Positions 49,305 through 59,932 are shown, counted from the stretch's first letter. The stretch: 64,000 bases of DNA from Thermotoga caldifontis AZM44c09 (GCF_000828655.1 NZ_AP014509.1:1240001-1304000); one strand, 5' to 3'. Notes: a model not told the origin generated them from the letters alone. Program-made: numbers and translations.

Positions 49305-51428
49305 ATGAACCCCGGAAGCGATGTACGCCTGCAAACCAAAAGGGGTTATCCAAAGTTGGGTGCGACACCGGATGAAACCGGTGTGAATTTCGCCATCTTC
49401 AGCAGACATGGAAGAAGAGTGATACTGGAACTGTATCAGAACTACTACGACGACAAACCATCGCACAGGTTCGTGCTGGATCCCATCAGAAACAGAACGG
49501 GAGACATCTGGCACATCTATGTCTACGGCGTAGGGCACGGTCAGTACTACGGATGGCGTATCGATGGTGAATACGATCCGGCAAACGGTAAAAGGTTCAA
49601 CGTCAACAAGCTTCTCATCGATCCTTACGCGAAGGCCATATCATCTTCGATCGACTGGGAAGAAGACTACATCTACGGTTACGACAGGAACTCTCCCGAA
49701 AAGGATCTCTCTTTCTCGACACTGGATTCCGCCCAGAGTCCCGCAAAATCCATCGTCATAGACGATTCGAAGTACGACTGGGAAAACGATAGAAGACCAA
49801 AGATCCTGTGGAAAGATACTATCATTTACGAAATGCACGTTCGCTTTTTCACCATCAGCCCTACTTCCGGGGTGAAACATCCCGGTACGTATAGAGGATT
49901 GCTGGAGAAACTGGATCATCTCAAGGAACTTGGCGTGACGACCATAGAATTGATGCCAGTCTTCGAGTTTTCGGTGAACTCGAACACTAACATCAATCCG
50001 TTCACCGGCAAACGTCTGAAAGACATGTGGGGATACAATCCCCTCGGTTTCTTCGCAGTGACTGGCAACTATTCTACCGGTGTGAAGCTGGGAGAGCAGG
50101 TGTTCGAATTCAAAGACATGGTCAAGGAACTGCACAGGCACGGTTTCGAAGTCATACTGGACGTCGTTTACAACCACACGGGAGAAGGAAACGAGCTGGG
50201 TCCAACACTGTCTTTCAGGGGTATCGACAACGAGATCTACTACATGCTCGATCCAAAAAACAAGAGACGCTATTTGAACTATTCCGGATGTGGCAACACC
50301 CTGAACTGCAACCATCCGGTTGTCAAAGAGATGATCATAGACAGTCTGAGGTACTGGGCCACCGAGATGCACGTGGATGGTTTCAGATTCGATCTGGCGG
50401 CCATCTTAGGTAGAACACCGGATGGGAGATGGATCGGTGACTTCTCGCTGCTCAAAGACATCTCGGAGGATGCGATCCTGCACGATTTGAAGCTCATCGC
50501 AGAAGGCTGGGATGCGGCAGGAGGATACTTTCTTGGGCGATTTCCTGAGGGTTGGGCGGAATGGAACGGGAGGTACAGAGACACCGTGCGGCGCTTCGTC
50601 AGGGGTGACGAAGGTGTCGTGACGGAGCTCGCCACGCGGATCGCGGGCAGTGCGGACCTGTACGCCGGTAGATCACCCCACGCGAGTATAAACTTTGTCA
50701 CCTGCCACGATGGTTTCACGCTGAGAGATCTGGTGACGTACCGCTACAAACACAACGAGGCGAATGGTGAGGGAAACAGGGACGGTGCAGACGAGAATTT
50801 CAGCTGTAACTACGGTGTGGAGGGCGAAACGGACGATCCGGAGATCAACAGGATCAGGAAACAGCAGGTGAAAAATTTCATCGTGATACTGATGGTTTCA
50901 CACGGTACTCCGATGATTTTGATGGGTGATGAGATGTACAGGACGCAGAAAGGTAACAACAACGCCTACTGTCACGACGATGAGACGACTTGGCTTGACT
51001 GGACCTTGAAGGAAAAACACAAAGACATCTTCAGGTTCATGAAGAAGATGATCGAGTTCAGAAAATCCCATCCCGCATTGAGGAGAGAACATTTCTTTTC
51101 AGGTCAACCCACGAGCAGGGGCATTCCCGATCTCACGTGGCACGGGATCAAACCGTTCGAACCGGACTTTTCACATCATTCGCATTCGATCGCGTTCATG
51201 ATCAGTGGTGATGTGGGAAACGGCGAGCAAGACGACGATATCTACGTCATTTTGAATCAGTGGAGAGAACCGCTCAGATTCGTACTTCCTTACCTGCACG
51301 GAAAGAGCTGGTACCGGGTGGTCGACACGTCCAGAGACTGTCCCGATGATTTTCTTGATGAACCTCAGCACGTTGGATACGTTTACACGGTTCAGCCGCA
51401 CAGTTCTGTGATCCTCCTCGGAAAATGA
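49305..51428 (+). CDS. glgX: Glycogen debranching enzyme, isoamylase type (GH13_11)
   Basis: The 707-residue enzyme has an N-terminal CBM48-like domain, the GH13 barrel and a C-terminal beta domain. Catalytic residues are visible: nucleophile in D-G-F-R-F-D-L (about D363), acid/base in L-I-A-E-G-W-D (about E399) and the third carboxylate in T-C-H-D-G (about D467). Families of this type hydrolyse alpha-1,6 branches in glycogen or limit dextrins. There is no signal peptide. GAAGGGGGA lies about 9 bases before the ATG. It is followed by purK only 25 bases later, though no functional link is evident. Confidence 0.92.
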   Translation: MNPGSDVRLQTKRGYPKLGATPDETGVNFAIFSRHGRRVILELYQNYYDDKPSHRFVLDPIRNRTGDIWHIYVYGVGHGQYYGWRIDGEYDPANGKRFNVNKLLIDPYAKAISSSIDWEEDYIYGYDRNSPEKDLSFSTLDSAQSPAKSIVIDDSKYDWENDRRPKILWKDTIIYEMHVRFFTISPTSGVKHPGTYRGLLEKLDHLKELGVTTIELMPVFEFSVNSNTNINPFTGKRLKDMWGYNPLGFFAVTGNYSTGVKLGEQVFEFKDMVKELHRHGFEVILDVVYNHTGEGNELGPTLSFRGIDNEIYYMLDPKNKRRYLNYSGCGNTLNCNHPVVKEMIIDSLRYWATEMHVDGFRFDLAAILGRTPDGRWIGDFSLLKDISEDAILHDLKLIAEGWDAAGGYFLGRFPEGWAEWNGRYRDTVRRFVRGDEGVVTELATRIAGSADLYAGRSPHASINFVTCHDGFTLRDLVTYRYKHNEANGEGNRDGADENFSCNYGVEGETDDPEINRIRKQQVKNFIVILMVSHGTPMILMGDEMYRTQKGNNNAYCHDDETTWLDWTLKEKHKDIFRFMKKMIEFRKSHPALRREHFFSGQPTSRGIPDLTWHGIKPFEPDFSHHSHSIAFMISGDVGNGEQDDDIYVILNQWREPLRFVLPYLHGKSWYRVVDTSRDCPDDFLDEPQHVGYVYTVQPHSSVILLGK

Positions 51429-51453
51429 TGTCTCCACTGGAGGGTGATGGCAC

Positions 51454-52596
51454 GTGAAGAAGATAGGCATCATCGGTGGAGGTCAGCTCGCCAGAATGAT
51501 GTGCCTTGAAGCGAAGAAGATGGGATTCTACGTTGTGGTGCTGGACCCCACACCGAAAAGCCCCGCCGGTCAGATCGCGGACGAAGAGATCGTCGCAGAT
51601 TTCTTCGATTCGAACAAGATAGAGGAATTGGTCAGGAAAGTAGACGTGACCACCGTCGATCTCGAAAACGTCGATGTGGAAACTTTGAAAAAACTCTGCT
51701 TGGAAGGCTGCGAGGTTCATCCTTCTCCGTTCGTTCTGGAAATCGTTCGAGACAAGTTCCTTCAGAAAGAATTCCTGAGGTCCAAAAACATACCTGTTGT
51801 TGAGTACAAACCCGTGCTGGATCTTCGAGAAGACGCAAAGAGTTTTGGCTTTCCGGTGGTTCAAAAACTGAGGCGGGGCGGTTACGACGGGAGGGGAGTG
51901 TTTGTCCTGAAATCTGAAAAAGATTTGGAGGAGGCGTTGAAAGGTGAAACTTACCTCGAAAAGTTCGCCAGGATCAAAAAAGAGCTCGCCGTGATGGTGG
52001 CGAGAAACAAAAAAGGTGACATAGCTTGCTATCCCGTGGTCGAAATGTATTTCGATGAGAAACGGAACATCTGCCAGATCGTCATCGCTCCCGCCAGGAT
52101 CAACGAGAGGCTCTCAAAGCTCGCACAAGATATTGCTGTCAGTGTGGTTGAGGCCTTCGAAGGCGTCGGAATCTTTGGCATAGAGATGTTTCTCGATGAA
52201 GCGGACGAGCTGTTCGTGAACGAGGTGGCCCCGAGGCCACACAATTCTGGTCATTACACGATAGAAGCGTGTGTCACAAGCCAGTTCGAGCAGCACTTAC
52301 GGGCCATCATGAACCTTCCGTTGGGCTCAACGAAGCTCCTCAGTCCCGCGGTCATGGTGAACATTCTCGGTGAGGAAGGCCACAGAGGAAAGCCTGTGGT
52401 GAAGGGCCTGGAGGAAGCGCTCGCCATAGAAGGTCTCTCGTTCCATTTCTACGGGAAGAAGGAAACCAGGCCTTACAGAAAGATGGGCCACATCACCGTT
52501 CTCGATGAAGATGTGGAAAAAGCTCTTCAGAAGGCCATGAAAGCGAAGGAGATCCTCAAAATACTCTCTGGGGAGGTTTCGACATGCCAAAGGTAG
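51454..52596 (+). CDS. purK: N5-carboxyaminoimidazole ribonucleotide synthase
   Basis: The 380-residue ATP-grasp enzyme opens with [12 protein letters not shown], a clear PurK signature, and has [11 protein letters not shown] in the ATP loop and [14 protein letters not shown] near the metal site. It carboxylates AIR with bicarbonate and ATP in purine synthesis. The GTG start has GAGGGTG upstream. It overlaps purE by 13 bases, so the two steps are translationally coupled. Confidence 0.96.
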   Translation: MKKIGIIGGGQLARMMCLEAKKMGFYVVVLDPTPKSPAGQIADEEIVADFFDSNKIEELVRKVDVTTVDLENVDVETLKKLCLEGCEVHPSPFVLEIVRDKFLQKEFLRSKNIPVVEYKPVLDLREDAKSFGFPVVQKLRRGGYDGRGVFVLKSEKDLEEALKGETYLEKFARIKKELAVMVARNKKGDIACYPVVEMYFDEKRNICQIVIAPARINERLSKLAQDIAVSVVEAFEGVGIFGIEMFLDEADELFVNEVAPRPHNSGHYTIEACVTSQFEQHLRAIMNLPLGSTKLLSPAVMVNILGEEGHRGKPVVKGLEEALAIEGLSFHFYGKKETRPYRKMGHITVLDEDVEKALQKAMKAKEILKILSGEVSTCQR

Positions 52597-53102
52597 GCAT
52601 AATCATGGGAAGCGATTCGGACCTTTCTGTGATGAAGTTGGCTGCCGAAGTGCTCGAAGAGTTCGGGATCGAGTACGAACTCACGATAGTTTCAGCACAC
52701 AGAACTGTGGAACGCATGGTTGAGTATGCAAAGACTGCTCACGAGCGGGGCGTGGAGGTCATCATTGCGGGCGCGGGAGGTGCCGCACACCTGCCGGGGA
52801 TGGTGGCGAGCATAACGCATCTGCCAGTCATAGGAGTTCCCATAAAGACGACGGCGCTGAATGGACTCGATTCTCTTCTGTCCATCGTGCAGATGCCCGC
52901 AGGGGTTCCCGTCGCTACGGTTGCCATTGACAACGCCAGGAACGCAGCAATACTCGCGGTGGCGATCCTGGGAATAAAATATCCCGAGATAGCGGAGAAG
53001 TTGAAAGCCTACAAGAATCGGATGCGCAGCGAAGTGCTGCAGAAAGCAGAAAGGTTGGAACAGATGGGCTACAGACGGTATCTTCAGGAAAGAGGTGTAT
53101 AA
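52584..53102 (+). CDS. purE: N5-CAIR mutase, class I PurE
   Basis: The 172-residue protein has the PurE motifs G-S-D-S-D-L near the N-terminus, S-A-H-R-T at about 38-42 with the catalytic histidine, and [11 protein letters not shown]. It moves the carboxylate of N5-CAIR to give CAIR, the step after PurK. Presence of purK indicates the class I mutase. GGGGAGG lies 7 bases before the ATG. The gene ends just before a ribosome binding site for the secreted protein that follows. Confidence 0.96.
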   Translation: MPKVGIIMGSDSDLSVMKLAAEVLEEFGIEYELTIVSAHRTVERMVEYAKTAHERGVEVIIAGAGGAAHLPGMVASITHLPVIGVPIKTTALNGLDSLLSIVQMPAGVPVATVAIDNARNAAILAVAILGIKYPEIAEKLKAYKNRMRSEVLQKAERLEQMGYRRYLQERGV

Positions 53103-53143
53103 TGAGTTCACAGGTCTTTGCCAGACACCAAGGGGGGCTAACT

Positions 53144-54907
53144 ATGAAGCGGTTCATCGTGCTTCTTCTGGTTCTGTTCGGCTTCACGGTTCTCGCAATG
53201 GTACCGATAACGGCAGATTTTGCTCTTCTCATCAACAATTTTTCCAGACTGAACGAATTTCTTCCCGAGAGTGTGGTGATCCGCGAGACACCGAACCGTT
53301 TTTTGTGCTTCTTTGGCAAGTTGACGCTGAACCTATCCTCATTGTTCGGGGTTATCGAATCGGAAGACGTCGGGGCGTTGAAAAACGTTGCCGAACTTGC
53401 CGTCGTGAGTGACGATGCCACCTGGGTGAAGACGCACCTGTCGCAAATCGTTCAGAATCATGAGGTGCTGGAAAGAAACGAACTTTATTACTTCGTGGGT
53501 CCATCGATGCTGGATGATGTGAAGGCGATGATCGACGGGAAACTACCCAGTTTGGAACTCGATACCGGTGCGACGATTTACGGTAGGATCCGTTCGATTC
53601 CGGTCCTTGGAATCGTGTTCCACCTGCTTGGTTTCAGCGAGGGAACTCCGCTGGAGGACGAACTCGCAGTGAACGTAGACGATGAGTCGGTGAGCATACT
53701 CATCAGATGCAGAAAAACGTGTAAGTCGGACTGGGAATTAGCTCAACTCGCAAGCAGGACAGCTCCAAAAGGGTTGAAGATGCTTTCCGGAGCCGAGGTG
53801 GGGATTCTTGTCCCTGTGTTCTTGCTGAGACAGCTTCCTGAGGAAATCATGGAAGAACTGGGACTCGGTTCCATGAAGGGAATGGACGTGATACTGAGCA
53901 AGGCAACGTTCCTCACGTTCAACGTTTCGCAGGCCGAGCAGAAGTTGCTGGTTTCGTTCGATCTGGAAAAAGACCAAGTGAAGGAAATTCTGGACGTGGT
54001 CAAAGAGGAAGCTCCGGAAATTCGCCAGGAAGAACAGTGTGCGGTCCTTCGATTCGATGAAATCACGCTGAAGTTGCCTTTGGAGGGTGGCGTTGCACTG
54101 CTGTTCTCCAACGTGAGCGAGCAAGAAATGGTCGATGTGGAACCCGGCACAGTGGCGAAATTCATACTCTTGCTGGACGGTTCGATCGTGGACGTTGCGT
54201 TTTTCAGAGATGGTTGTTCTCTGATCGTGAAAGCAAAGGTTCCCACTCCGCTGTTGAAAGAGTTTTTGTCCCAGGTTGTTTCAGAGTTCGCGCCGACTCC
54301 GGATGAACTGAAGATGCTTCAGAGCATTCTCGAAACCATCGACGATGCGTACTATTACGAAAACAGAAACCCGCCGGAGGATTTACAGGCCTTACGGGCT
54401 CTGCTCGGCGAGAAATTCGCACAGGTACCGGAAGAAATCCTCTATTCATGCAGGGAAGAGGACGGGACTCTGTTGATCGAGGTGGGGGTCAGGACACCGA
54501 TCGCGCTGAGTATCAGCGAAGATGAGGTTCGAGACTTCATTGGCTACAGTGTGGATTCTGTGAAGATCGATAGAGAGAATCTAACCGTTTCGGTGATCAT
54601 GAAATACGAAAAACTCGAGGTGCCTCCGGCTGAGAAGATCATACGGGACCTGGTTGAGGCTTTCAGGAATTACGCTGCGGACTTCGACGAGTTACCGCAG
54701 AACATCGAGGATGTCCTGTTGAATTATACGTGGCTTCCATTCTCCGTGATGGATACGATCAGCTATGAAATCGATCCAGAAACCGTGACGGTCACACTGA
54801 AGTTGATGAGCGACGAAGATGTGGGACAAGAATTGGTTGAAGAACTGTCTCTGGAGAGACTTTTCCGGGAAAATGGGAATATCGTCGCAGTTTTCAAACT
54901 GAAGTGA
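53144..54907 (+). CDS. Exported protein of unknown function
   Basis: The 587-residue protein has a signal peptide (MKRFIVLLLVLFGFTVLA) and a long acidic mature part without transmembrane helices or recognisable enzyme motifs. Several stretches repeat a beta-strand/helix pattern with D/E-rich turns, and two segments (around 165-250 and 340-420) read like related domains, so it may be a multi-domain periplasmic or outer-sheath-associated protein. The ATG at 53144 follows GGGGGG by 7 bases; an in-frame start further upstream would add residues unlike a signal peptide. I do not recognise the family. It is followed by a good terminator. Confidence 0.72.
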   Translation: MKRFIVLLLVLFGFTVLAMVPITADFALLINNFSRLNEFLPESVVIRETPNRFLCFFGKLTLNLSSLFGVIESEDVGALKNVAELAVVSDDATWVKTHLSQIVQNHEVLERNELYYFVGPSMLDDVKAMIDGKLPSLELDTGATIYGRIRSIPVLGIVFHLLGFSEGTPLEDELAVNVDDESVSILIRCRKTCKSDWELAQLASRTAPKGLKMLSGAEVGILVPVFLLRQLPEEIMEELGLGSMKGMDVILSKATFLTFNVSQAEQKLLVSFDLEKDQVKEILDVVKEEAPEIRQEEQCAVLRFDEITLKLPLEGGVALLFSNVSEQEMVDVEPGTVAKFILLLDGSIVDVAFFRDGCSLIVKAKVPTPLLKEFLSQVVSEFAPTPDELKMLQSILETIDDAYYYENRNPPEDLQALRALLGEKFAQVPEEILYSCREEDGTLLIEVGVRTPIALSISEDEVRDFIGYSVDSVKIDRENLTVSVIMKYEKLEVPPAEKIIRDLVEAFRNYAADFDELPQNIEDVLLNYTWLPFSVMDTISYEIDPETVTVTLKLMSDEDVGQELVEELSLERLFRENGNIVAVFKLK

Positions 54908-54928
54908 AGCTGTGTTCGAGGCCATCTC

Positions 54929-54953
54929 GGGGCAGTCCGCTGCCCCTTTTCTT
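54929..54953 (+). terminator. Rho-independent terminator after the exported protein
   Basis: GGGGCAG and CTGCCCC form a 7-bp stem with a 4-base loop, followed by TTTTCTT. It lies 22 bases after the stop codon. Confidence 0.82.
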
Positions 54954-54995
54954 CACTCCCATCTTGTGCTAATCTAACCAGAAGGGCGATCGCAG

Positions 54996-56693
54996 ATGTT
55001 TCTGCCAACGACGAGAGAAGAGATGGAAAAGCTCGGCTGGAAAGAACTCGATGTGATACTCGTCACCGGGGATGCGTACGTTGATCATCCATCCTTCGGT
55101 GTCGCCCTCATTGGGCATTATCTGGTCTCAAAGGGTTACAGAGTCGGAATAATCGCACAACCCGACTGGCGTTCGGACAGAGACATAAAAAGACTTGGAA
55201 GGCCACGTCTGTTCTTCGGTGTGACCGCGGGGAACGTCGATTCCATGGTGGCCAACTACACAGCCTCCATGAAGAAGAGAAAGAACGATGATTATTCCCC
55301 CAATGGTGAGTCGGGAAGACGGCCGGACCGGGCCACTATAGTGTATGCGAACTTGATAAGAAGATACTTTCCAGATGTTCCCATCGTTCTTGGAGGACTG
55401 GAAGCCAGCTTGAGGAGGTTCGCCCACTACGACTGGTGGCAGGACAGAATCAGAAAATCTGTGCTGGTGGACGCAAAGGCGGACATTCTGGTCTACGGAA
55501 TGGCTGAAAGAACTGTGCTCGAGATTGCGAGGATCCTCGAAGCTACAGGGAGCATCGAGAACTGTAAGAGTCTCAGAGGAGTGGCGTACTGGACGTCGAA
55601 AAAACCAAAGGACGCGATCGAGCTTCCAGATTTCGAAGAGATCTGTGTGGACAAAAAGAAGTACGCTGAAGCTGTCAAAATGCAGTTCCTATTCACAGAT
55701 CCTTTCAGATCGGTCAAACTCTGTCAGAGACAGGACAGCAGGTACGTTGTTCAGAACCCACCGAACTTCCCGCTCGAGCAGAAGGAGCTCGACGAACTCT
55801 ACCTTTTGCCGTTCGAAAGAAAGGTGCATCCATTCTACGAATCGATGGGACACGTGAGGGCAATCGATACCGTGCAGTTTTCGATCACCGCGGTGAGGGG
55901 ATGCTACGGGAGCTGTTCTTTCTGTGCGTTGACGCACCATCAAACGACGCACGTGGTTTTTAGAAGCCAAGAATCGATAATCGAAGAGGTGAAACTGCTC
56001 ACCAAACATCCAGATTTCAAAGGAGTCATCAATGACGTCGGAGGTCCAACGGCGAACCTGTACGGTTCACGGTGTGAAACGAGAGAAACCCACGGACAGT
56101 GCGCTCGATTCTGCGCGTTTCCAGAACCGTGCAAGAACGCGGTGCCGAATCATGAGGTCTATCTGGAACTGCTCCAGAAGATCAGATCGATTCCGAAGGT
56201 GAGGCACGTGTTCGTTGCTTCTGGGATCAGGCACGACCTTGTCCTTGCGGATCCTTTCGGTGAAGAATTCATCAAGCAGCTCGTTCACTTCACTCCGGGG
56301 CAGTTGAAACTCGCCCCAGAGCACGCGCACCCGAACGTTCTGAGGTTGATGAGAAAACCCCCTGTAGAGCTTTTCCTCGCGTTCAAGGAGAAATTCGAGA
56401 CGTTCGCGAGGAAACAAGGGAAAGAAAGGTACGTTGTGGGGTACTTCATCGTGGCGCATCCTGGAGAATCAGAGAAAGAAAATGAGTATCTCAAGAAATT
56501 CATACGCACAAAGCTCGGTTACAGACCCCAGCAGGTTCAGATCTTCACCCCCACGCCGGGCACGCTGAGTACGGCGATGTACTATAGCGGGATAGACCCG
56601 CTCACTGGCGAAGAGGTATTCGTTGAAAGATCGCTGAGAAAGAGGAACATGATGAAAGAAAACATTGTTGCCAAAAAAGATTCCGAACGTTGA
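54996..56693 (+). CDS. YgiQ-family radical SAM protein
   Basis: The 565-residue protein has the radical-SAM cluster motif C303-Y-G-S-C307-S-F-C310 and an N-terminal domain (about 1-200) typical of the YgiQ/UPF0313 family (PTTREEME, VGIIAQPDW, LGGLEASLRRFAHYDWW). Further cysteines around C351-C372 in the barrel could support a second cluster. These proteins bind S-adenosylmethionine and a 4Fe-4S cluster; the reaction of the family is unknown. AGAAGGGCG precedes the ATG. It converges on nadE, with one base between the two stops. Confidence 0.92.
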   Translation: MFLPTTREEMEKLGWKELDVILVTGDAYVDHPSFGVALIGHYLVSKGYRVGIIAQPDWRSDRDIKRLGRPRLFFGVTAGNVDSMVANYTASMKKRKNDDYSPNGESGRRPDRATIVYANLIRRYFPDVPIVLGGLEASLRRFAHYDWWQDRIRKSVLVDAKADILVYGMAERTVLEIARILEATGSIENCKSLRGVAYWTSKKPKDAIELPDFEEICVDKKKYAEAVKMQFLFTDPFRSVKLCQRQDSRYVVQNPPNFPLEQKELDELYLLPFERKVHPFYESMGHVRAIDTVQFSITAVRGCYGSCSFCALTHHQTTHVVFRSQESIIEEVKLLTKHPDFKGVINDVGGPTANLYGSRCETRETHGQCARFCAFPEPCKNAVPNHEVYLELLQKIRSIPKVRHVFVASGIRHDLVLADPFGEEFIKQLVHFTPGQLKLAPEHAHPNVLRLMRKPPVELFLAFKEKFETFARKQGKERYVVGYFIVAHPGESEKENEYLKKFIRTKLGYRPQQVQIFTPTPGTLSTAMYYSGIDPLTGEEVFVERSLRKRNMMKENIVAKKDSER

Positions 56694-56694
56694 A

Positions 56695-58389
56695 TCATGC
56701 TGGTTCTGTGAATCTGTTGGTGACAGGCATGTGCCAATCTTTCGAGAGCGTTCTCTTGGATATCTTGATTCCGATCGGAAGCTGTCTTCGCTTGTACTCG
56801 TTCGCGCGGATCATGTGCAACACCTTGATCACCGTGTCTGAATCGTAACCCCTTTCGACTATATCTCTCGCGTCCAGATTCTCTTCGATGTACAGTTTGA
56901 GAATTCCGTCGAGCACTTCGTACGGTGGAAGCTTTTCCTGATCCGTCTGGCCAGGTCTCAGCTCGGCCGTGGGAGGTTTCGTGAAGACCCTTTCGGGTAT
57001 TATCTGCTTGCCCTTCCAGGAGTTGTACCAGCGAGCGATTCTGTAAACATCGGTCTTGTAGATGTCCGATATCACCGCGAATCCACCCGCGGTGTCTCCA
57101 TAGAGGGTGCAGTAACCCGTGGCGACCTCACTCTTGTTACCGGTTGTCAGAACGAGCCAGCCGAACTTGTTGGAAAGTGCCATGAGGTAGTTCCCCCTGA
57201 CGCGTGCCTGAATGTTCTCCTCGGTGGCGTCCCTCGCGGCGTTCGAAAAGACAGTTGCGAGCGCCTTCAGGTACTGTTCGTACACGTCCGTGATGGGTAT
57301 CGTGAGGGTCTCGATACCGAGATTTTGTGCGAGCTGCAGGGCATCTTCAACACTTTCCTTCGACGTGTACATCGATGGCATCAAAACTCCTTTCACGTTC
57401 TCGGCACCGAGCGCTTCAACAGCGATGGTCGCAACCAGCGAGGAATCGATCCCGCCGCTCAGTCCCAGCACGACCTTTTTGAATCCGTTCTTCCTCACGT
57501 AGGCTCTCAACCCCGTGACGAGCGCTACGAACATTTCTTGTTCTTGCGTATAACTCGGTGAGATCGAACTTCGGACCTTTCCTTCTTTATTCCTGGTCTC
57601 GCCGCAATCGATCGTCTGAGCTCTGCGAGTGTGATTTCGAGAAACGAACGCGTCATCCTTCAGGTCTATGTCGACCGTGACGATTTCTTCTTCGAAGAGC
57701 CTGGCGCGGGCTAAGAGATTTCCACTCGCGTCGCACGCGAAGCTGGCACCGGCAAAGACGATCTCATCCTGCGCCCCAGCCATGTTGCACGAGGCGATCC
57801 CAAGCTCATGTTTGGAAGCCATCTTCAGGATGCGTTCTTCGTGTTCTTTCCATTCACCCAACACGTACGGTGAAGCGCGCACGTTCAGAATCACGCGGAC
57901 GCCGTTCTTTAGCAGTTCCGTCAGAGTTCGATCAGAACGGAACAGATCTTCGTTGATAGTTAAACCGAGCTTCAGTGAACCAAGCCGAAGGATCGTGATC
58001 GAATGCCCCGTCTGGAAATATCTGCCCTCGAGGAAGTATTCGGACAGAGTGGTTTTCCTGTGCGCACCCAGAATCTCCCCGTTGCGTATCACGATCGCCG
58101 CGTTGTACGTATCCCCATCGTGCAGAGGTGAACCGAGAACACACACGACCTTCTTGTTTTTTGTGTACTGCACGATCTCATCGATCGCCTGTTTACAATC
58201 ATTCAGGAAGGATTTTCTCAACAACAGATCCTGCGCCGGGTGTCCCGCCAGGAATAACTCCGGAAAGAGTACCAGATCGCTCTGCGTCTCTTCGGCGGCG
58301 TCGATCGCTTCTTTCGCTTTCAAAATGTTGTGCTTGAAATCTCCGAGCACAGGATCCAGCTGTGAAAGCGTGACCCTCAGCGTCACCAT
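56695..58389 (-). CDS. nadE: NAD+ synthetase with altered glutaminase domain
   Basis: The 564-residue enzyme has an N-terminal nitrilase-type domain (to about 270) and a C-terminal synthetase domain with the P-loop L-G-L-S-G-G-I-D-S-S and T-T-G-N-K-S-E-V. In the glutaminase domain E44 (FPELF) and K112 (HRK) are in place, but the nucleophile position in the family motif I-C-E-D is Asn: L-T-I-N146-E-D. Without Cys, ammonia cannot be released from glutamine by the usual route, so this enzyme probably uses free ammonia. The ATG at 58389 has GAGGTG upstream; the frame is open further but not conserved in character. Confidence 0.93.
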   Translation of the reverse strand: MVTLRVTLSQLDPVLGDFKHNILKAKEAIDAAEETQSDLVLFPELFLAGHPAQDLLLRKSFLNDCKQAIDEIVQYTKNKKVVCVLGSPLHDGDTYNAAIVIRNGEILGAHRKTTLSEYFLEGRYFQTGHSITILRLGSLKLGLTINEDLFRSDRTLTELLKNGVRVILNVRASPYVLGEWKEHEERILKMASKHELGIASCNMAGAQDEIVFAGASFACDASGNLLARARLFEEEIVTVDIDLKDDAFVSRNHTRRAQTIDCGETRNKEGKVRSSISPSYTQEQEMFVALVTGLRAYVRKNGFKKVVLGLSGGIDSSLVATIAVEALGAENVKGVLMPSMYTSKESVEDALQLAQNLGIETLTIPITDVYEQYLKALATVFSNAARDATEENIQARVRGNYLMALSNKFGWLVLTTGNKSEVATGYCTLYGDTAGGFAVISDIYKTDVYRIARWYNSWKGKQIIPERVFTKPPTAELRPGQTDQEKLPPYEVLDGILKLYIEENLDARDIVERGYDSDTVIKVLHMIRANEYKRRQLPIGIKISKRTLSKDWHMPVTNRFTEPA

Positions 58390-58478
58390 CAACACCACCT
58401 CGTAGCTATCATACAGCCGTGTTTTACAAATAATCTGGTCCACAGTGTTAAAATCAAAAAAAGGAGGAGGTGATTCGA

Positions 58479-59162
58479 ATGAAAGTCAGGTATCTGGGAC
58501 ACGCGGCGGTGTTGATAATCCACAAGGATAAACGCATCATCATCGACCCGTTCATAACTAACAATCCGCAGTCACCCATCAAGCTGCAGGAGGTTCCCAA
58601 GATCGATTACATACTCGTCACGCACGGTCATGCCGATCACCTTGGTGATGCCGTGGCACTTGCGAAGCGTGATGGTTCCACTGTGATCGCGAACTTCGAA
58701 CTGTGCAGTTACGTTTCAAGGCACGGTGTGAGCACACACCCGATGCACATAGGAGGAAAGTACGTTTTCGAATTCGGTAGCGTCAAACTGACACCCGCAC
58801 TCCACGGTTCGAGCATCGTTGAAGCCGATCTGCCGGTGTATGCTGGGAATCCTTGCGGCTTTCTGATCGAAATCGAAGGAAGGAAAATCTACCACGCCGG
58901 AGACACCGGTTTGACGAAAGACATGGAGCTTTTGAGAAAAGAAAACATAGACTTGGCTTTCCTTCCGATAGGTGGAAACTTCGTCATGGATCTGTGGGAC
59001 GCGGTGGAAGCGGTAAAGATGATACAGCCGAAGATTGTTGTCCCCATGCACTACGACACGTGGCCAGTGATCAGATCGAATCCTGAGAAATTCAAGCAAG
59101 AGGTCGAGAAACTGAACGTGAAGTGTGTCATCATGAAACCCGGTGACGAACTTGAACTGTGA
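58479..59162 (+). CDS. UPF0173 metal-dependent hydrolase
   Basis: The 227-residue protein is a metallo-beta-lactamase fold: H-G-H-A-D-H-L-G binds metal, followed by further histidines in P-A-L-H-G-S, H-A-G-D-T-G and V-P-M-H-Y-D-T. It is cytosolic and of the usual UPF0173 length; the substrate is unknown. The ATG at 58479 has a long GGAGGAGGTG upstream. It overlaps the next gene by four bases (GTGA), so it heads an operon running into the gal genes. A TAAAAT at about 58455 may be its -10 box. Confidence 0.9.
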   Translation: MKVRYLGHAAVLIIHKDKRIIIDPFITNNPQSPIKLQEVPKIDYILVTHGHADHLGDAVALAKRDGSTVIANFELCSYVSRHGVSTHPMHIGGKYVFEFGSVKLTPALHGSSIVEADLPVYAGNPCGFLIEIEGRKIYHAGDTGLTKDMELLRKENIDLAFLPIGGNFVMDLWDAVEAVKMIQPKIVVPMHYDTWPVIRSNPEKFKQEVEKLNVKCVIMKPGDELEL

Positions 59163-59929
59163 GATGGTCCTTGATGCGTGCGATCGTAGTGCTCTTGTTG
59201 GTAACGGCGAGTGTGGTGTTTTCAATGGTTTATTCTACTTCGGTTGAAAAAACGCTTCCCGAAGACCTTTACCAGTGGATCGGTACGAAGTCTGCGAACT
59301 TTCAGTACCTGATTCTCTCGTACGAACCGGATCTGGTCGTGCTGGTGAAAGGCTGGATCTTTTCACCAGTTTCTCTCGGTAAACAAGAAGAGCGTGTCTT
59401 CAGTATTGTTGCTGAAGGCGATGACTTCAGGCACGAATTCAGCGTGAAAGGAAAGCGGAGTGGCATATACATCTACATGCCGCAGCATTTGTTGGTTTTA
59501 CCATCGAACACGAGGTGCTTGAAACTGGGCGGTTTCACCGTCGAAATGCCAAGGCGTGTGAACTTTTCAACCAGACACGTTTCTCGTGGCGGCGTTGAAG
59601 CCGGGGTGTACACCGTTGATGAGTCGCTGAGACAGACCAACGTCTTCGAAACGGGGCAGAAAATTCTCATCAGGATCGATGCGGGTCAGAAGAACACAGG
59701 TGGATACTCAGTCAGAGTGGACGAGGTTCGACTGGCGGGCAAGAGGATGTTCGTCAAGGCGCACGTTGAATCGCCCGAGCCCGGTTCGATGGTGACGCAG
59801 GCCATCACTTATCCATCGGTCCTGATCGAGCTACAAGAGCGACTGGAGGCGGGAACCTACATCGTGGAATGCCTTCTGGTGGATAGGAACGTGGAGAAGC
59901 GTTTCGAAGCAGAATTTGAGGTGCGTTGA
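59159..59929 (+). CDS. Exported protein with PrcB C-terminal domain
   Basis: The 256-residue protein has a signal peptide ([13 protein letters not shown]) and a C-terminal segment [11 protein letters not shown] with [16 protein letters not shown], which matches what I know of the PrcB_C domain found in a spirochaete protease-complex protein. The middle is beta-rich and of unknown role. Two starts are possible: the GTG at 59159 overlapping the previous stop, or the ATG at 59174, which gives a more typical signal peptide. It is followed 3 bases later by the reduced GH36-like gene. Confidence 0.72.
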   Translation: MRWSLMRAIVVLLLVTASVVFSMVYSTSVEKTLPEDLYQWIGTKSANFQYLILSYEPDLVVLVKGWIFSPVSLGKQEERVFSIVAEGDDFRHEFSVKGKRSGIYIYMPQHLLVLPSNTRCLKLGGFTVEMPRRVNFSTRHVSRGGVEAGVYTVDESLRQTNVFETGQKILIRIDAGQKNTGGYSVRVDEVRLAGKRMFVKAHVESPEPGSMVTQAITYPSVLIELQERLEAGTYIVECLLVDRNVEKRFEAEFEVR

Positions 59930-59932
59930 GAT

